A DNA stretch of 52,635 bases from the NCBI GenBank assembly GCA_021787735.1, contig JAJYLL010000022.1:1-52635 (forward strand), in the 5' to 3' direction. Positions 25,455 through 33,957 of the stretch are shown here, one piece after another. Position numbers and translations under genes: made by a program. Position 1 is the stretch's first letter; every line of letters begins with the position of its first letter. The notes beneath the pieces are model-generated. The model was not told where the DNA came from, did not search any database, and worked only from the letters and a program-made list of their open reading frames with translations. The DNA comes from Acidobacteriota bacterium (GTDB taxonomy: Bacteria > Acidobacteriota > Terriglobia > UBA7540).

Positions 25455-26192
25455 ATGAAAACCTCAGGAGTGAAGTGGCGAATTGTGCTGGTCCGTCCAC
25501 GTAATCCTCTCAATATCGGTGCAGCGGCGCGTGCGATGGCCAACTTTGGTTTTGGTGACCTGGTGGTTGTCGCGCCGTTTGATCCCGTTTGGAGGGAAGC
25601 CCGTTCGGCGGTCGGCGCCGGCCATGTCCTTGAATCTGCACGCATTGTAAATGATCTTCTGGAAGCAATCGGGGATTGCAATTTCATTGTTGGAACGACC
25701 ACCGGTTCTCGCAGAAATCTTGATCGTGATCCCGTCCCTCTGACCGAACTGACTTCAGGACGTCAAAAACTACCGTCGCGGTTGCGTGGTGCGTTGTTAT
25801 TTGGCTCTGAGAAGACAGGTTTGCTGAACGATCATCTGAGTTTTTGCAATCAGCTGGTTCGGATTCCCACCACGGCGCGTTGTCCGTCAATGAATCTTGG
25901 GCAATCGGTCGCGGTCTGTTGCTTTGAACTCGCGCGTGCTGCGTGGTTCCCCCAAGCAGCGACCACTGGACGTGTGCACTCATCGTTGCCAGCCAATATC
26001 CAGTCACTTGATCATGTGCTCGACCGGGCCACGAGACTCTTGGATCATGCCGGCTATTTCAAGCCCAAGGGAAAGCAGGCGCAGCTTCTGAAATTACGGC
26101 GACTGGTGCTGGATCTTGGGTTAAGCAACCACGATGTGCGCGTGTTGGGCGGTGTCCTGGCTCAACTGGAATGGAAAATGAGGTCCTGTTAG
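25455..26192 (+). CDS. SpoU/TrmJ-type RNA 2'-O-methyltransferase
   Basis: A 245-residue SPOUT methyltransferase of the TrmH group 1/TrmJ type, which 2'-O-methylates position 32 of tRNA in characterised members. The start at 25455 places WRIVLVRPRNPLNIGAAARA at the beginning as in relatives; an ATG at 25425 is possible. Motif 1 is NPLNIGAAARAMANFG, motif 2 RGALLFGSEKTGL, and motif 3 IPTTARCPSMNLGQSVAVCC, together forming the trefoil-knot SAM site. The C-terminal helical region (LRRLVLDLGLSNHDVRVLGG) completes the family length. Confidence 0.9.
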   Translation: MKTSGVKWRIVLVRPRNPLNIGAAARAMANFGFGDLVVVAPFDPVWREARSAVGAGHVLESARIVNDLLEAIGDCNFIVGTTTGSRRNLDRDPVPLTELTSGRQKLPSRLRGALLFGSEKTGLLNDHLSFCNQLVRIPTTARCPSMNLGQSVAVCCFELARAAWFPQAATTGRVHSSLPANIQSLDHVLDRATRLLDHAGYFKPKGKQAQLLKLRRLVLDLGLSNHDVRVLGGVLAQLEWKMRSC

Positions 26193-26226
26193 GTGCCGGA
26201 AGCAAAGATCACGCCATCGGGCGGAG

Positions 26227-27258
26227 TTAGTTTTCCCGAAGGGTCGGCCGCAGTTCGGTAACCGGCTCAAGAGGCTTCTCAAAAGCCGGGCGTGTTTGAG
26301 GGTCGCGCCAGTTGTCGAGCAGAGCGATGTGTTGCACACACTGAATAGTGCACCGTGGCGCACAGGACTTGAGGGTGTTGTACTCGTCATACAGATGCTG
26401 CTTCGTGTACTTATCCAGTGGGATGCCCGGATACCCCCTCTGCTGCGAGCAATAATGGACCAAACCGTCTTCACAAACGTAAAGGTAGCGGCTGCCGGCC
26501 CGACAGCGCCAGTCGCGCGAAATCCCCTGCGCAATGTATTTCTGGTAGCGGTTGAAGCGTGAATAAGACTGTTTGCCCCAGCTCATGATGGTGCTGAAGA
26601 TCGCCTGCTGCTCGGGGCTGAGCGGCCGAAGCTGCCCTTCGTGGTCATGGAGGACGCCGACAGTCGATGTAAAACCGAGATCGAGGGCGCGGCGGGCGAC
26701 CGAGAGTGCGTCCTCAGGATTGCGCACGGCGCTGCCAAGAACTGAATTGATGTTGACCTGAAAAATCGCGTGCTCCGCAAGCAGTTTCAACTTCTGATCA
26801 AGCACCTTCAGGCTCTTTTTTGAGACGTCGTCCGGCTTGACGTTATCAATGCTGATCTGGAGATGCTCGAGCCCTGCATCGTTTAGGGATTCGATTCTTG
26901 CCTGCGTGAGAAGGTAACCGTTGGTGATCATACCCGCAATCATGCCTCTTACGCGGATATGCCGGATGATCTCTTCAAGTTGCGGGTGGAGCAGTGGTTC
27001 ACCGCCGCTGATGGTGATGATACTTGTTCCCAGGTCAGCCAATCGGTCAAGCCGGCGAAACATGGTTTCGATGGGCAGAGGCTTGGAGAAATTGTCGTAC
27101 TCATTGCAATAAGCGCACGAGAGGTTGCATCGTCGGATCGGGATGATGTGGGCAAGCACCGGATGGCGAGTTGAAATCAGCGCACTCGCGATCATGTGCA
27201 GCTCGCGAAAACGCGTCCGAATGAATCGGGCTTTGCGTTTAAGAGCAATTCTGTTCAT
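26227..27258 (-). CDS. Radical SAM protein with Cys-rich C-terminus
   Basis: A 343-residue radical SAM enzyme. The cluster motif CNLSCAYC (Cys44, 48, 51) lies after PIRRC, with the SAM-contact GGEP in [13 protein letters not shown] and the LQISID strand. The C-terminal 110 residues hold further cysteines ([19 protein letters not shown] and CAPRCTIQC), a SPASM/twitch-like arrangement likely to bind an auxiliary Fe-S cluster. Gene layout and length recall HpnH-type and MoaA/SPASM enzymes, but no hopanoid genes are nearby. It lies 258 bp downstream of the ABC/LolA operon on the same strand. Substrate unknown. Confidence 0.88.
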   Translation of the reverse strand: MNRIALKRKARFIRTRFRELHMIASALISTRHPVLAHIIPIRRCNLSCAYCNEYDNFSKPLPIETMFRRLDRLADLGTSIITISGGEPLLHPQLEEIIRHIRVRGMIAGMITNGYLLTQARIESLNDAGLEHLQISIDNVKPDDVSKKSLKVLDQKLKLLAEHAIFQVNINSVLGSAVRNPEDALSVARRALDLGFTSTVGVLHDHEGQLRPLSPEQQAIFSTIMSWGKQSYSRFNRYQKYIAQGISRDWRCRAGSRYLYVCEDGLVHYCSQQRGYPGIPLDKYTKQHLYDEYNTLKSCAPRCTIQCVQHIALLDNWRDPQTRPAFEKPLEPVTELRPTLREN

Positions 27259-27516
27259 GATGAATAAACTTCAGTTTGAAATCCGCAAACGACAAAATGC
27301 ACTATCTCCGAGTCCCCCGCGTCTTCCATCAAACATAATGCTTGGGATTGCGGAGCCGTCCTTTACCCTCTATCTCCTGTTGAATTATACGTATACGACA
27401 TCAAGCCGTAATCTGCAACAATTTCGTTCCCAAATGTGGATCGCGCCGGTCGAAGTGTAAGAACCAGCCCGTAATCGGCGGGGAGCAGCCTTCTGTTTGC
27501 TGAAAATCGTGAGTCC

Positions 27517-28227
27517 CTACATTCTGACTCGCCTCACGTCCTTTGCGGCATGGATTTGGAAAGTAGAAGAAGGCAGATTGCGATTGACTTTGACCGAGCT
27601 GTAACGGGCCACCGAGTAATCGCCACCGGCCTCAAAGAACTTCTGCTGGACAGGCAACCAGGACTCCTCGCTGATCCAGAGGTGGATTTTTGCGAGCTGT
27701 GCTGCAATTTTACTGTCGCGGGGAACCAGCTCAAGAAGTGCCGTTGTATCTCCACCCAGTTGTTCTTCTTTCAGGTACTTTACTTCATAGACCTTTTGCA
27801 GTTCCTTGGATTGGGTACCGAACCCTAGCAGAAGAAACTGCTGAATCAAGGACGAGTGCTCGCTGAGATCGAATTCCTGAATCTGGTTGATCCTCGGTTG
27901 GTAGATTTCTGCCTTGCTCTTCTTGAACAGGATGACCTTGGGCGCTGGTGTTTTGAAGTCAATCAGAATGTCGGGTGACTTTGCGTTCCGGTAATACATC
28001 TGGCCTGACTCTGTGGCAAAGTCATTCACTAAAACTGTAACCTTAGTGTACTCAAGGTTTGCTGAGAGCGTCTTGAGATGTTTCGCGCTCTCGTTCATGT
28101 GAAAAAGGATCTGATCGAGGTCCAGCCGTTCCCTCTTGGCCTTTGCGAAAAGCGGCAGCGTCCCCAGCACAAGAAGTGCCAGAATAAGGCCCGCGATTTT
28201 CGACCTATAACCTTGTACTATTATCAT
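27517..28227 (-). CDS. LolA-like periplasmic lipoprotein carrier
   Basis: A 236-residue exported protein with the LolA fold, last gene of a five-gene operon. The ATG at 28227 has AGGTG 9 bases upstream; a GTG at 28239 is an alternative. Signal peptide: IAGLILALLVLGTLPLFAKA. LolA-like features are DQILFHMNESAKHLKTLSAN, YTKVTVLVNDFATESGQMYY, SPDILIDFKTPAPKVILFKK and LVPRDSKIAAQLAKIHLWIS. Known LolA carries lipoproteins from the LolCDE transporter to the outer membrane; the nearby ABC genes make the same role plausible here, possibly for a special lipid or lipoprotein cargo. Confidence 0.8.
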   Translation of the reverse strand: MIIVQGYRSKIAGLILALLVLGTLPLFAKAKRERLDLDQILFHMNESAKHLKTLSANLEYTKVTVLVNDFATESGQMYYRNAKSPDILIDFKTPAPKVILFKKSKAEIYQPRINQIQEFDLSEHSSLIQQFLLLGFGTQSKELQKVYEVKYLKEEQLGGDTTALLELVPRDSKIAAQLAKIHLWISEESWLPVQQKFFEAGGDYSVARYSSVKVNRNLPSSTFQIHAAKDVRRVRM

Positions 28228-28279
28228 GTCCGATTGCACCTGAATATACGATTCTCAAACGCGCAAAAGGGATGCGCCG

Positions 28280-28741
28280 TCAGCGTTGCACCTCTACCGT
28301 ATATCCAAGAGTTACATCGCCCTTTCCAAGGATCGGCCTGACTGACTTTATAACAAAAGGGGGCTTGACACGTTGAAGGAGTAATTGGTGCGCAGCGTCT
28401 TTGGGTGGGATTCCTCCGAGCGACTCAACCAGCCTTGCGTCCAATTGATAAACCCACATCTGATCTGTGTGGCTGATTTCGACAATACCCTGAACATGGC
28501 GCAAGTCACTTAACTGGAGCCGGGGACGATCATGGAACCAGTTGGTTGGAGTAAGAAAAATAAAGGCAAGAATCACGACGCAGATAACGTCATACTGCCA
28601 ACTTCCACGCTCATAGGACCAGAAAATCGCTTTCTTAATTACCAGCTTGGCTTTGGACCCTGCTGAAGAGTTCCCGTAATCCCGAGCCCCCCGCCGAAGG
28701 CTGGAATCAGATGATTTGCCGGACTCTTTACCTGATGTCAT
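28280..28741 (-). CDS. Small single-pass membrane protein of the ABC/LolA operon
   Basis: A 153-residue protein I cannot assign to a family. A basic, Ser-rich cytoplasmic N-terminus (residues 1-45) leads to one transmembrane helix (VICVVILAFIFLTPTNWF), then a periplasmic domain of about 85 residues (LQLSDLRHVQGIVEISHTDQ through PILGKGDVTLGYTVEVQR) with alternating strands resembling a small TonB-C-like or BON-like sandwich. It lies between the ATPase and LolA-like genes with gaps near 40 bases on both sides, suggesting it is part of the same machine. Confidence 0.7.
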   Translation of the reverse strand: MTSGKESGKSSDSSLRRGARDYGNSSAGSKAKLVIKKAIFWSYERGSWQYDVICVVILAFIFLTPTNWFHDRPRLQLSDLRHVQGIVEISHTDQMWVYQLDARLVESLGGIPPKDAAHQLLLQRVKPPFVIKSVRPILGKGDVTLGYTVEVQR

Positions 28742-28784
28742 ACGAGTTTAAAACTAATTGAAATCGCGACCAACACAGATAGAA

Positions 28785-29519
28785 TCAGTCGGATACGATC
28801 TGTCCATCGCGCATCCGGATAAGCCGGTCGGCTACAGAAGCTGCTTCCGGATTATGAGTAATCATCAGTATTGTTTGGCGGAAATCCCGGTTTAGGTTTC
28901 GCAGCATGCTCAGCACAAGCTGGGAGTTTTCTGTGTCCAGGTTTCCAGTGGGCTCATCGGCAAGCAGAAGCTTGGGTTCACAAACTACCGCCCGTGCAAT
29001 AGCCACTCGCTGCTGTTCGCCCCCTGAAAGTGCATAGGGTTTACGATCCAGTTTGTCTTTGATACCCAACATTTCCGCCACTGTTTCAAAACGGTGAGGA
29101 TTAAAGCCGTCCCCCTGGATATGTTGAGCGATAGCGATATTGTGCCGAGCAGTCAGGGTTGGCAAGAGATTGTACCGCTGAAAAACGAAACCGATCTTGT
29201 GACGGCGGAATTTGGTGCGCTGGGCGTCGTTCATGCCTCTGAAATCGTTCCCATCCACAAGCACCCGCCCTCCGCTTGGCCGTGTCAACCCCCCCAGTAC
29301 GTGCAACAATGTTGACTTGCCGCACCCGGAAGGCCCCACGACCGCGAGGAATTCACCTTCCTGAACAACGAGATCTACCCCTCGCAGCGCCGGAACATCA
29401 ACTTTCCCGACCCTGTAGGTTTTCGTCAGGTTCTCGGTTGAAATAATCGGTTCCATACACCCAATTTGGCTTACTTCTCTGGCTGCTTCTTCGGTCCCTG
29501 CCAGAAAGATCGATCCCAT
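28785..29519 (-). CDS. ABC transporter ATPase, LolD/MacB type
   Basis: A 244-residue nucleotide-binding subunit. Walker [10 protein letters not shown] (62-70), Q-loop Gln114 in [10 protein letters not shown], signature LSGGEQQ (164-170), Walker B KLLLADEP (183-190) and the D-loop GNLD are intact; the switch His is in [30 protein letters not shown] is the typical LolD/MacB opening. Starting at 29519 adds about 21 residues compared with the ATG at 29456; GGAAAG near 29519 favours the former weakly. It powers the permease encoded 18 bases upstream. Confidence 0.95.
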   Translation of the reverse strand: MGSIFLAGTEEAAREVSQIGCMEPIISTENLTKTYRVGKVDVPALRGVDLVVQEGEFLAVVGPSGCGKSTLLHVLGGLTRPSGGRVLVDGNDFRGMNDAQRTKFRRHKIGFVFQRYNLLPTLTARHNIAIAQHIQGDGFNPHRFETVAEMLGIKDKLDRKPYALSGGEQQRVAIARAVVCEPKLLLADEPTGNLDTENSQLVLSMLRNLNRDFRQTILMITHNPEAASVADRLIRMRDGQIVSD

Positions 29520-29537
29520 AGTTATCCAGAACTTTCC

Positions 29538-30638
29538 TTATTCGTATGCCAGCGAATCCACCGGGTCGAGCCGAGCTGCTCGGATTGCCGGATAAAAGGC
29601 ACCTAGTAATGACCCTCCGATGGCCAGCAGCCCTGCCCACAACGCCCAGTGTATGGTTAATTCAACGGTCAAAGTGGGGAACGTGGCTACGATGACTTTC
29701 CGTGCCAGCCATGTCCCGGCGTATCCCAAAACCACGCCGAGAATACTGAGCAGGCTAGCCTCACGTAATATCACCCCTATGATATACCTTTTGCCTGCCC
29801 CCAGTGACTTTAAAATACCGATTTCCCGCGTTCTTTCGGTGATGGTGGTGTACATGGACAAAAAGATCACCATGAACCCAATGCCAACGGCTACCGTAAT
29901 CATAGCTGAGATAAAGGCATTCAACGCCGGAAGATCGTTCGAGGTCATCAGTGACATATACTCCTTCGTGGAATGGATCTGATGCGTGGGAAGGAGTTGC
30001 TTGATGGAAGTTATGACGGCCTGAGTATAGCCTGGATCCGTACACTTGATGTAGAAAATTGAGGCCTTGTCATGTGCCCCCGTCAATTCCTGGGCTGTGG
30101 ATAAGGGGATAAATATCCGTGCTCCCATTCCGTGTTCGACAATGCCGGATACGCGGAATTTGTTGTTCAATAAATTGATTGTCTCCCCAACTTTCACATT
30201 ATTCGACCGAGCATACCAGTCGTCCACAAGCATGTCATAGGGGTGTTCGAAGGGCCCGCCTTTAAGGTAGGTGAAGCCTCCGCTCACTTCCTTAAAGGTC
30301 GGCATATCAATGCCATAAATGAGATTTATTCCCCCGCGAGTATTAAGAAACAGCAGGACAGGTGTGACTGCCAGAACATGGGGGAGTTCTGCAAGGCGAT
30401 CGCCCACCTGGACGGGCATAGGAGCCTGGGTTAGTCCAAGGAACAAGGATGCTCCCGGGGGTTGCACCATGATGTCTGCGCCAACGCCCTCGACCCGCTT
30501 GGCCGTTTCATGCAGCATGCCGTGAGTCATTCCCACGACAAGCATAACCATCCCCACCTCAATGGCCACCGCCAGCACGCTCACCAACGTCCGGATCGGC
30601 CGGTGGAGAATGTTCTCGAAGATCATCCTGTTAACCAC
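29538..30638 (-). CDS. ABC transporter permease, FtsX/MacB family
   Basis: A 366-residue inner-membrane permease with the FtsX/LolC/MacB layout: one N-terminal helix (LVSVLAVAIEVGMVMLVVGM), a periplasmic MacB-PCD-like domain (residues 45-240), then three helices at about 243-270, 290-318 and 330-350. The ITERTREIGILKSLGAGKRY segment is the coupling region that contacts the ATPase, and the end GGSLLGAFYPAIRAARLDPVDSLAYE is diagnostic. Start is GTG at 30638 or ATG at 30626. Such permeases work by transmembrane force transmission, acting on periplasmic or outer-leaflet substrates without classic transport. Confidence 0.93.
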   Translation of the reverse strand: MVNRMIFENILHRPIRTLVSVLAVAIEVGMVMLVVGMTHGMLHETAKRVEGVGADIMVQPPGASLFLGLTQAPMPVQVGDRLAELPHVLAVTPVLLFLNTRGGINLIYGIDMPTFKEVSGGFTYLKGGPFEHPYDMLVDDWYARSNNVKVGETINLLNNKFRVSGIVEHGMGARIFIPLSTAQELTGAHDKASIFYIKCTDPGYTQAVITSIKQLLPTHQIHSTKEYMSLMTSNDLPALNAFISAMITVAVGIGFMVIFLSMYTTITERTREIGILKSLGAGKRYIIGVILREASLLSILGVVLGYAGTWLARKVIVATFPTLTVELTIHWALWAGLLAIGGSLLGAFYPAIRAARLDPVDSLAYE

Positions 30639-30651
30639 GACACACCTTTGC

Positions 30652-31551
30652 CTAATTGTCTCCCTTCAGTTCCACTAGCGTTGCGTTGGGCGGTCTCTTC
30701 AACACGAATTTTTCCGCTGGGATTGGCTGATTGAAGGTAGCCTTTTTCACCTTTATTGATAGCGTATAGTCTTCTTCAGGGCGACTTAGGGTGATTTCAG
30801 AGGGATAGCGGATTCCTCCGAAGTCATGATAGCCCGTGTAATTGATATCTTCGAGAAGAACGCCCTCCGGACCATAAAGCTGGAGACGCGAAATACTCAA
30901 GTCGCTGCGGTCAAACCACACTCTCCGTTTCAGTGTTAAACCTCCGTCGCCCGCCTGTTTAACAACGTTGATAACATAATAAGACTGGCCTGTCGGCGTC
31001 AGGGTTACCTCATTGAAGAATTTCTCTCTTGCCTCGTCAATTGGCGGGACAAGCAAAGCGTCGAGGATATGCTCGGGGCGAAGGTTTTCGAGGGGTTTTT
31101 TTGCTGGTCCTCGGTAGCTATCGTCGCCCACGATGAACTTATTCTTTGAAGGAATGAAAACCCGGAACTGCTGACCATTAGAAACCATATCGAAAATTTC
31201 TGTCTTGACAACGGGTGCTTGTCCAATGATGCGAATCGTCGAAGGCTTTTTCAACAGGATAAAGCCACCGACGTTCTGGTACTCCTTGATGACTCCTGTG
31301 TAAACTGACCCGGTTGTTGGTTTGAATTCAACAGTTGCCGTCAGCGTGTGGATACCTTGGCTCCATGCATCAACCTCCTTGACAAGCTCTGCAACAGTGG
31401 CTTGCCTTGGGGGGGCTGAGACTGTCGGTGGAGAAACATGGATCGTACGTCTAACTGCGCAGCCCCAGCTTCCAACACCCAAGGTGAGGAGGGTTAGAAC
31501 CACGCAGCAGCGTCCGCTCAGATGCAAAAACTTCCGGCATGATTCACACAA
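30652..31551 (-). CDS. LolA/DUF4292-like putative lipoprotein
   Basis: A 299-residue exported protein, first gene of the five-gene operon, reading from a TTG at 31551. The leader VLTLLTLGVGSWGC ends at Cys31, a plausible but imperfect lipobox with Trp at -2. The mature part has LolA/LolB-type repeats: LVKEVDAWSQGIHTLTATVE, PSTIRIIGQAPVVKTEIFDM, GQQFRVFIPSKNKFIVGDDS, LKRRVWFDRSDLSISRLQLY and GGIRYPSEITLSRPEEDYTL, matching DUF4292-like outer-membrane lipoproteins. With the carrier at the other end of the operon, it could be the outer-membrane acceptor (LolB-like). Confidence 0.75.
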   Translation of the reverse strand: MCESCRKFLHLSGRCCVVLTLLTLGVGSWGCAVRRTIHVSPPTVSAPPRQATVAELVKEVDAWSQGIHTLTATVEFKPTTGSVYTGVIKEYQNVGGFILLKKPSTIRIIGQAPVVKTEIFDMVSNGQQFRVFIPSKNKFIVGDDSYRGPAKKPLENLRPEHILDALLVPPIDEAREKFFNEVTLTPTGQSYYVINVVKQAGDGGLTLKRRVWFDRSDLSISRLQLYGPEGVLLEDINYTGYHDFGGIRYPSEITLSRPEEDYTLSIKVKKATFNQPIPAEKFVLKRPPNATLVELKGDN

Positions 31552-31971
31552 ACATACAGACTAACATACGCTTTGTCGACCGTCAATCTATGTCGTTTGT
31601 TAAGGATGCGGGGAGATGCTTCAACTCATTGCGCGGATGGAGTTTTCTCTAATCTCCCCAAAACCTGCAGGAATTTCTGTTTGTTCTCGGGGCTTGCAAG
31701 GTTAATGGCTTATGAGGAGTCTCACTCTAAGCGCAGTCTTGAAGACGCGCGCAGGCAATCAACGGCCATTCAAAGAACCTTTGCAGATGTCCAGATACAT
31801 CTTAGCGGGTCACCGCTCTGGCCAGCTATTCACCGGCCGGAATCCGCGAAGCCACTATCGGCAGCACGGAACGATCTCATCAACCAGCGGAATTCCAAGC
31901 GTTTCGCCGAGCGAAGAGCAAACAAACAGATTAGAGCAAGGAGAGTTCTTATTCACTGACGTAAGCGGTCA
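31552..31971. other. Intergenic region between the ABC operon and the glycan cluster
   Basis: 420 bases. A 128-codon plus-strand frame crosses it but has no ribosome-binding site, signal or family features. An 8-bp inverted repeat GGGGAGAT (31610-31617) / ATCTCCCC (31652-31659) with a 34-nt loop is the only structure seen. It should hold the ABC operon promoter and the end of the glycan transcript; no confident boxes were found. Confidence 0.35.
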
Positions 31972-32745
31972 TTATGCCTCGGCCCTGGCCGGTTTCGCTG
32001 CATAATACGTGCGGCTCTCTATCATTGGCCCGGCGAGCGAGTCGGCCTCAACCTTCAAGAGCTTCGCCCCGACTCCGTTTATAAGGCTGACCACATCCTT
32101 CTCCCGTATGAAGGTCATCCTCATCGGGAACACTCCCATTTTCTGATAAAGGGCCACCTTGCTCCCTCCGAGCCGTTTCAATATCTGATAGAGCCTTCGG
32201 CGCGGCTGAAGTCTATGTCGCAAGTCGATATAGCTGGGCAACTGAAAGGCTAACAGGCCTTCGGGCCTCACCACGCGATAAAGTTCGCCGATGAAGTGTT
32301 CGACAAGCGACGGGTTTGGCAGATGCTGAAGGACGCGGGCAGTGTACACCAGATCGAAGGAGTCGGAGGGAAAAATCAACAAGTCCGGGCGATCATTTGA
32401 AAGAAACTCGTAATTGGGGAAAGAGGCGTTAAGCTCCCGCGCCATTGAGACCATTTTCTCGGAAATGTCCACTCCACAGCACCGTTGAAAGCGCTTCGCC
32501 AACGCGCGTGTGAGCCTCCCCACTCCGCAACCAAAATCGGGTGCCTGACTCCTCGATAGTGGAAGACCAAGTCGATCCACATTCTTGATCAGAGACTGGA
32601 TATCCTCTTCCCCTGTTCGAAAAAACTCATCTTTATCCCATTGGTTGTATCTTGCTTCCGGGCAAGTCAAAATCGACCACAGGGGATCCAGCTCTGCTAA
32701 ATCTTCCCAATCAATTCTGTGACTTGCAAGACCATCCTTCGTCAT
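31972..32745 (-). CDS. Class I SAM-dependent methyltransferase (glycan cluster)
   Basis: A 257-residue methyltransferase of the UbiE/Methyltransf_11 type. Motif I is DFGCGVGRLTR (70-80), followed by CCGVDISEKMVSMARE, motif II SFDLVYTARVLQHLPNPSLV and motif III LYRVVRPEGLLAFQLPSY. GAGGG precedes the ATG at suitable distance. It is the last gene of the polysaccharide cluster, 188 bp after the preceding GT4 gene. Likely O-methylates a sugar or glycan end; the actual acceptor is unknown. Confidence 0.87.
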   Translation of the reverse strand: MTKDGLASHRIDWEDLAELDPLWSILTCPEARYNQWDKDEFFRTGEEDIQSLIKNVDRLGLPLSRSQAPDFGCGVGRLTRALAKRFQRCCGVDISEKMVSMARELNASFPNYEFLSNDRPDLLIFPSDSFDLVYTARVLQHLPNPSLVEHFIGELYRVVRPEGLLAFQLPSYIDLRHRLQPRRRLYQILKRLGGSKVALYQKMGVFPMRMTFIREKDVVSLINGVGAKLLKVEADSLAGPMIESRTYYAAKPARAEA

Positions 32746-32933
32746 TGGATTGCCCTCACTCGATCTCGTCTCACCATATCTTTATCCTTCCTCGGTCCCA
32801 TGCCGAGTGATTATCTCCGCAAACTCTCGGGGCGCTATCGCTGTCAGCCCAACGCCAAGGTGGCCTGCAACTTTCGTTTGCAGCCAAGCCCGTCGCCACG
32901 GAATCCCCCTTTACCATGGCCGCCGGGCTGCGT

Positions 32934-33920
32934 TCAGAGTGCATCCGGGTTCAGGCCTGATCCTATGCTGCGAGCCAGAAGTTCATTCCAACGCTCCCGA
33001 AAAACATTTAGCGAGAATTCACGTTCAATCGTGTCTCGAGCGCACTTCCCGAGCCTTCGCGCGAGGTCGTGTTCGGCCAAGAGTTGTTTTGCACGCTCGA
33101 CTGCCTCTGGGACGTTTTCCACCAGGAAGCCGTTTTCGCCGTTCCGGATTGGAGTCGAGGGATGTTTCAGCGAAATCACAGGCATGCCCGAGGCCATTGC
33201 TTCCAACAAGGCCAGATTGTAGCCGGCCTCGGGTTCACGAGTAAGGTTCAGGTACGCCCGGTAATGACGGTAGAACGACCGCAACTCATCCCAGTTTTTT
33301 GAAGGACGACAATCGGGGATATCGGGATTCGCTCCGACTATTCTTACAGGAACGTGCTTTCGAATTTCCATCAGTTCATCGAACGCAAAATGCTCCCTTC
33401 GGAGTCCGTTACCGACTACTAGGAGGGACGCTTTCGTACCCCCGTAAGCTGCCATTTCATCCAGAGGTATCCCCTGGTCGATCGTTGTGCCTTCCAATCC
33501 CCAGTCGGACCGCGCATACGAAGAAATGAAAACTATTCGGATCAATCCCAGATTGACCAGAGGCCGTATCGCGAAGATGGAGTACAACTGCTTCGCAAAT
33601 CTGCGAGCGCGGCTCCGGCTGAATCCTCCGCGGGCCCTTCTGCCATGGATGACCTGAATGTAGGGTTTGCGGTAGCGGAGACAATATGGAAGAAACCTTG
33701 GCACATCAACCCAGATACTGTGCCCGATCGCAACATCGAAACTAGCGAATTTGCGCCGGGCAGTTGCCCAATTGGTGAGCTCAAAATTGGCGGGCAGTGG
33801 GCGGTTATGTTGCTCCCAGTCAGCAAGAACAAACCAGTGATGTCCTATCTTCGACAAATTGTAGAGATAGCCGGTGTGCCGGTTAACACTAAGAATGTTA
33901 AGGCTTTGGGTATTCCCCAT
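32934..33920 (-). CDS. Glycosyltransferase, GT4-like
   Basis: A 328-residue glycosyltransferase with a GT-B fold. The start at 33920 (GNTQSLNILSVNRHTGYLYN) avoids overlap with the upstream gene and fits relatives; the frame is open further back. The C-terminal donor site is clear: NLTREPEAGYNLALLEAMAS then GMPVISLKHPSTPIRNGENG and FLVENVPEAVERAKQLL, an EX7E-like motif with one extra residue. The N-terminal half is less typical (HSIWVDVPRFLPYCLRYRKP). No Shine-Dalgarno is seen. It directly follows another GT4 gene, so both probably act on the same glycan. Confidence 0.85.
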   Translation of the reverse strand: MGNTQSLNILSVNRHTGYLYNLSKIGHHWFVLADWEQHNRPLPANFELTNWATARRKFASFDVAIGHSIWVDVPRFLPYCLRYRKPYIQVIHGRRARGGFSRSRARRFAKQLYSIFAIRPLVNLGLIRIVFISSYARSDWGLEGTTIDQGIPLDEMAAYGGTKASLLVVGNGLRREHFAFDELMEIRKHVPVRIVGANPDIPDCRPSKNWDELRSFYRHYRAYLNLTREPEAGYNLALLEAMASGMPVISLKHPSTPIRNGENGFLVENVPEAVERAKQLLAEHDLARRLGKCARDTIEREFSLNVFRERWNELLARSIGSGLNPDAL

Positions 33921-33957
33921 GTCGTTTGTCAAACCCCGCAACGGCGGGTAGTCGCAA

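Noticed and set aside
31573..31959. Plus-strand open frame of 128 codons in the gap before the glycan cluster
   Set aside because: No signal, ribosome-binding site or domain; unusual residue mix typical of non-coding translation.
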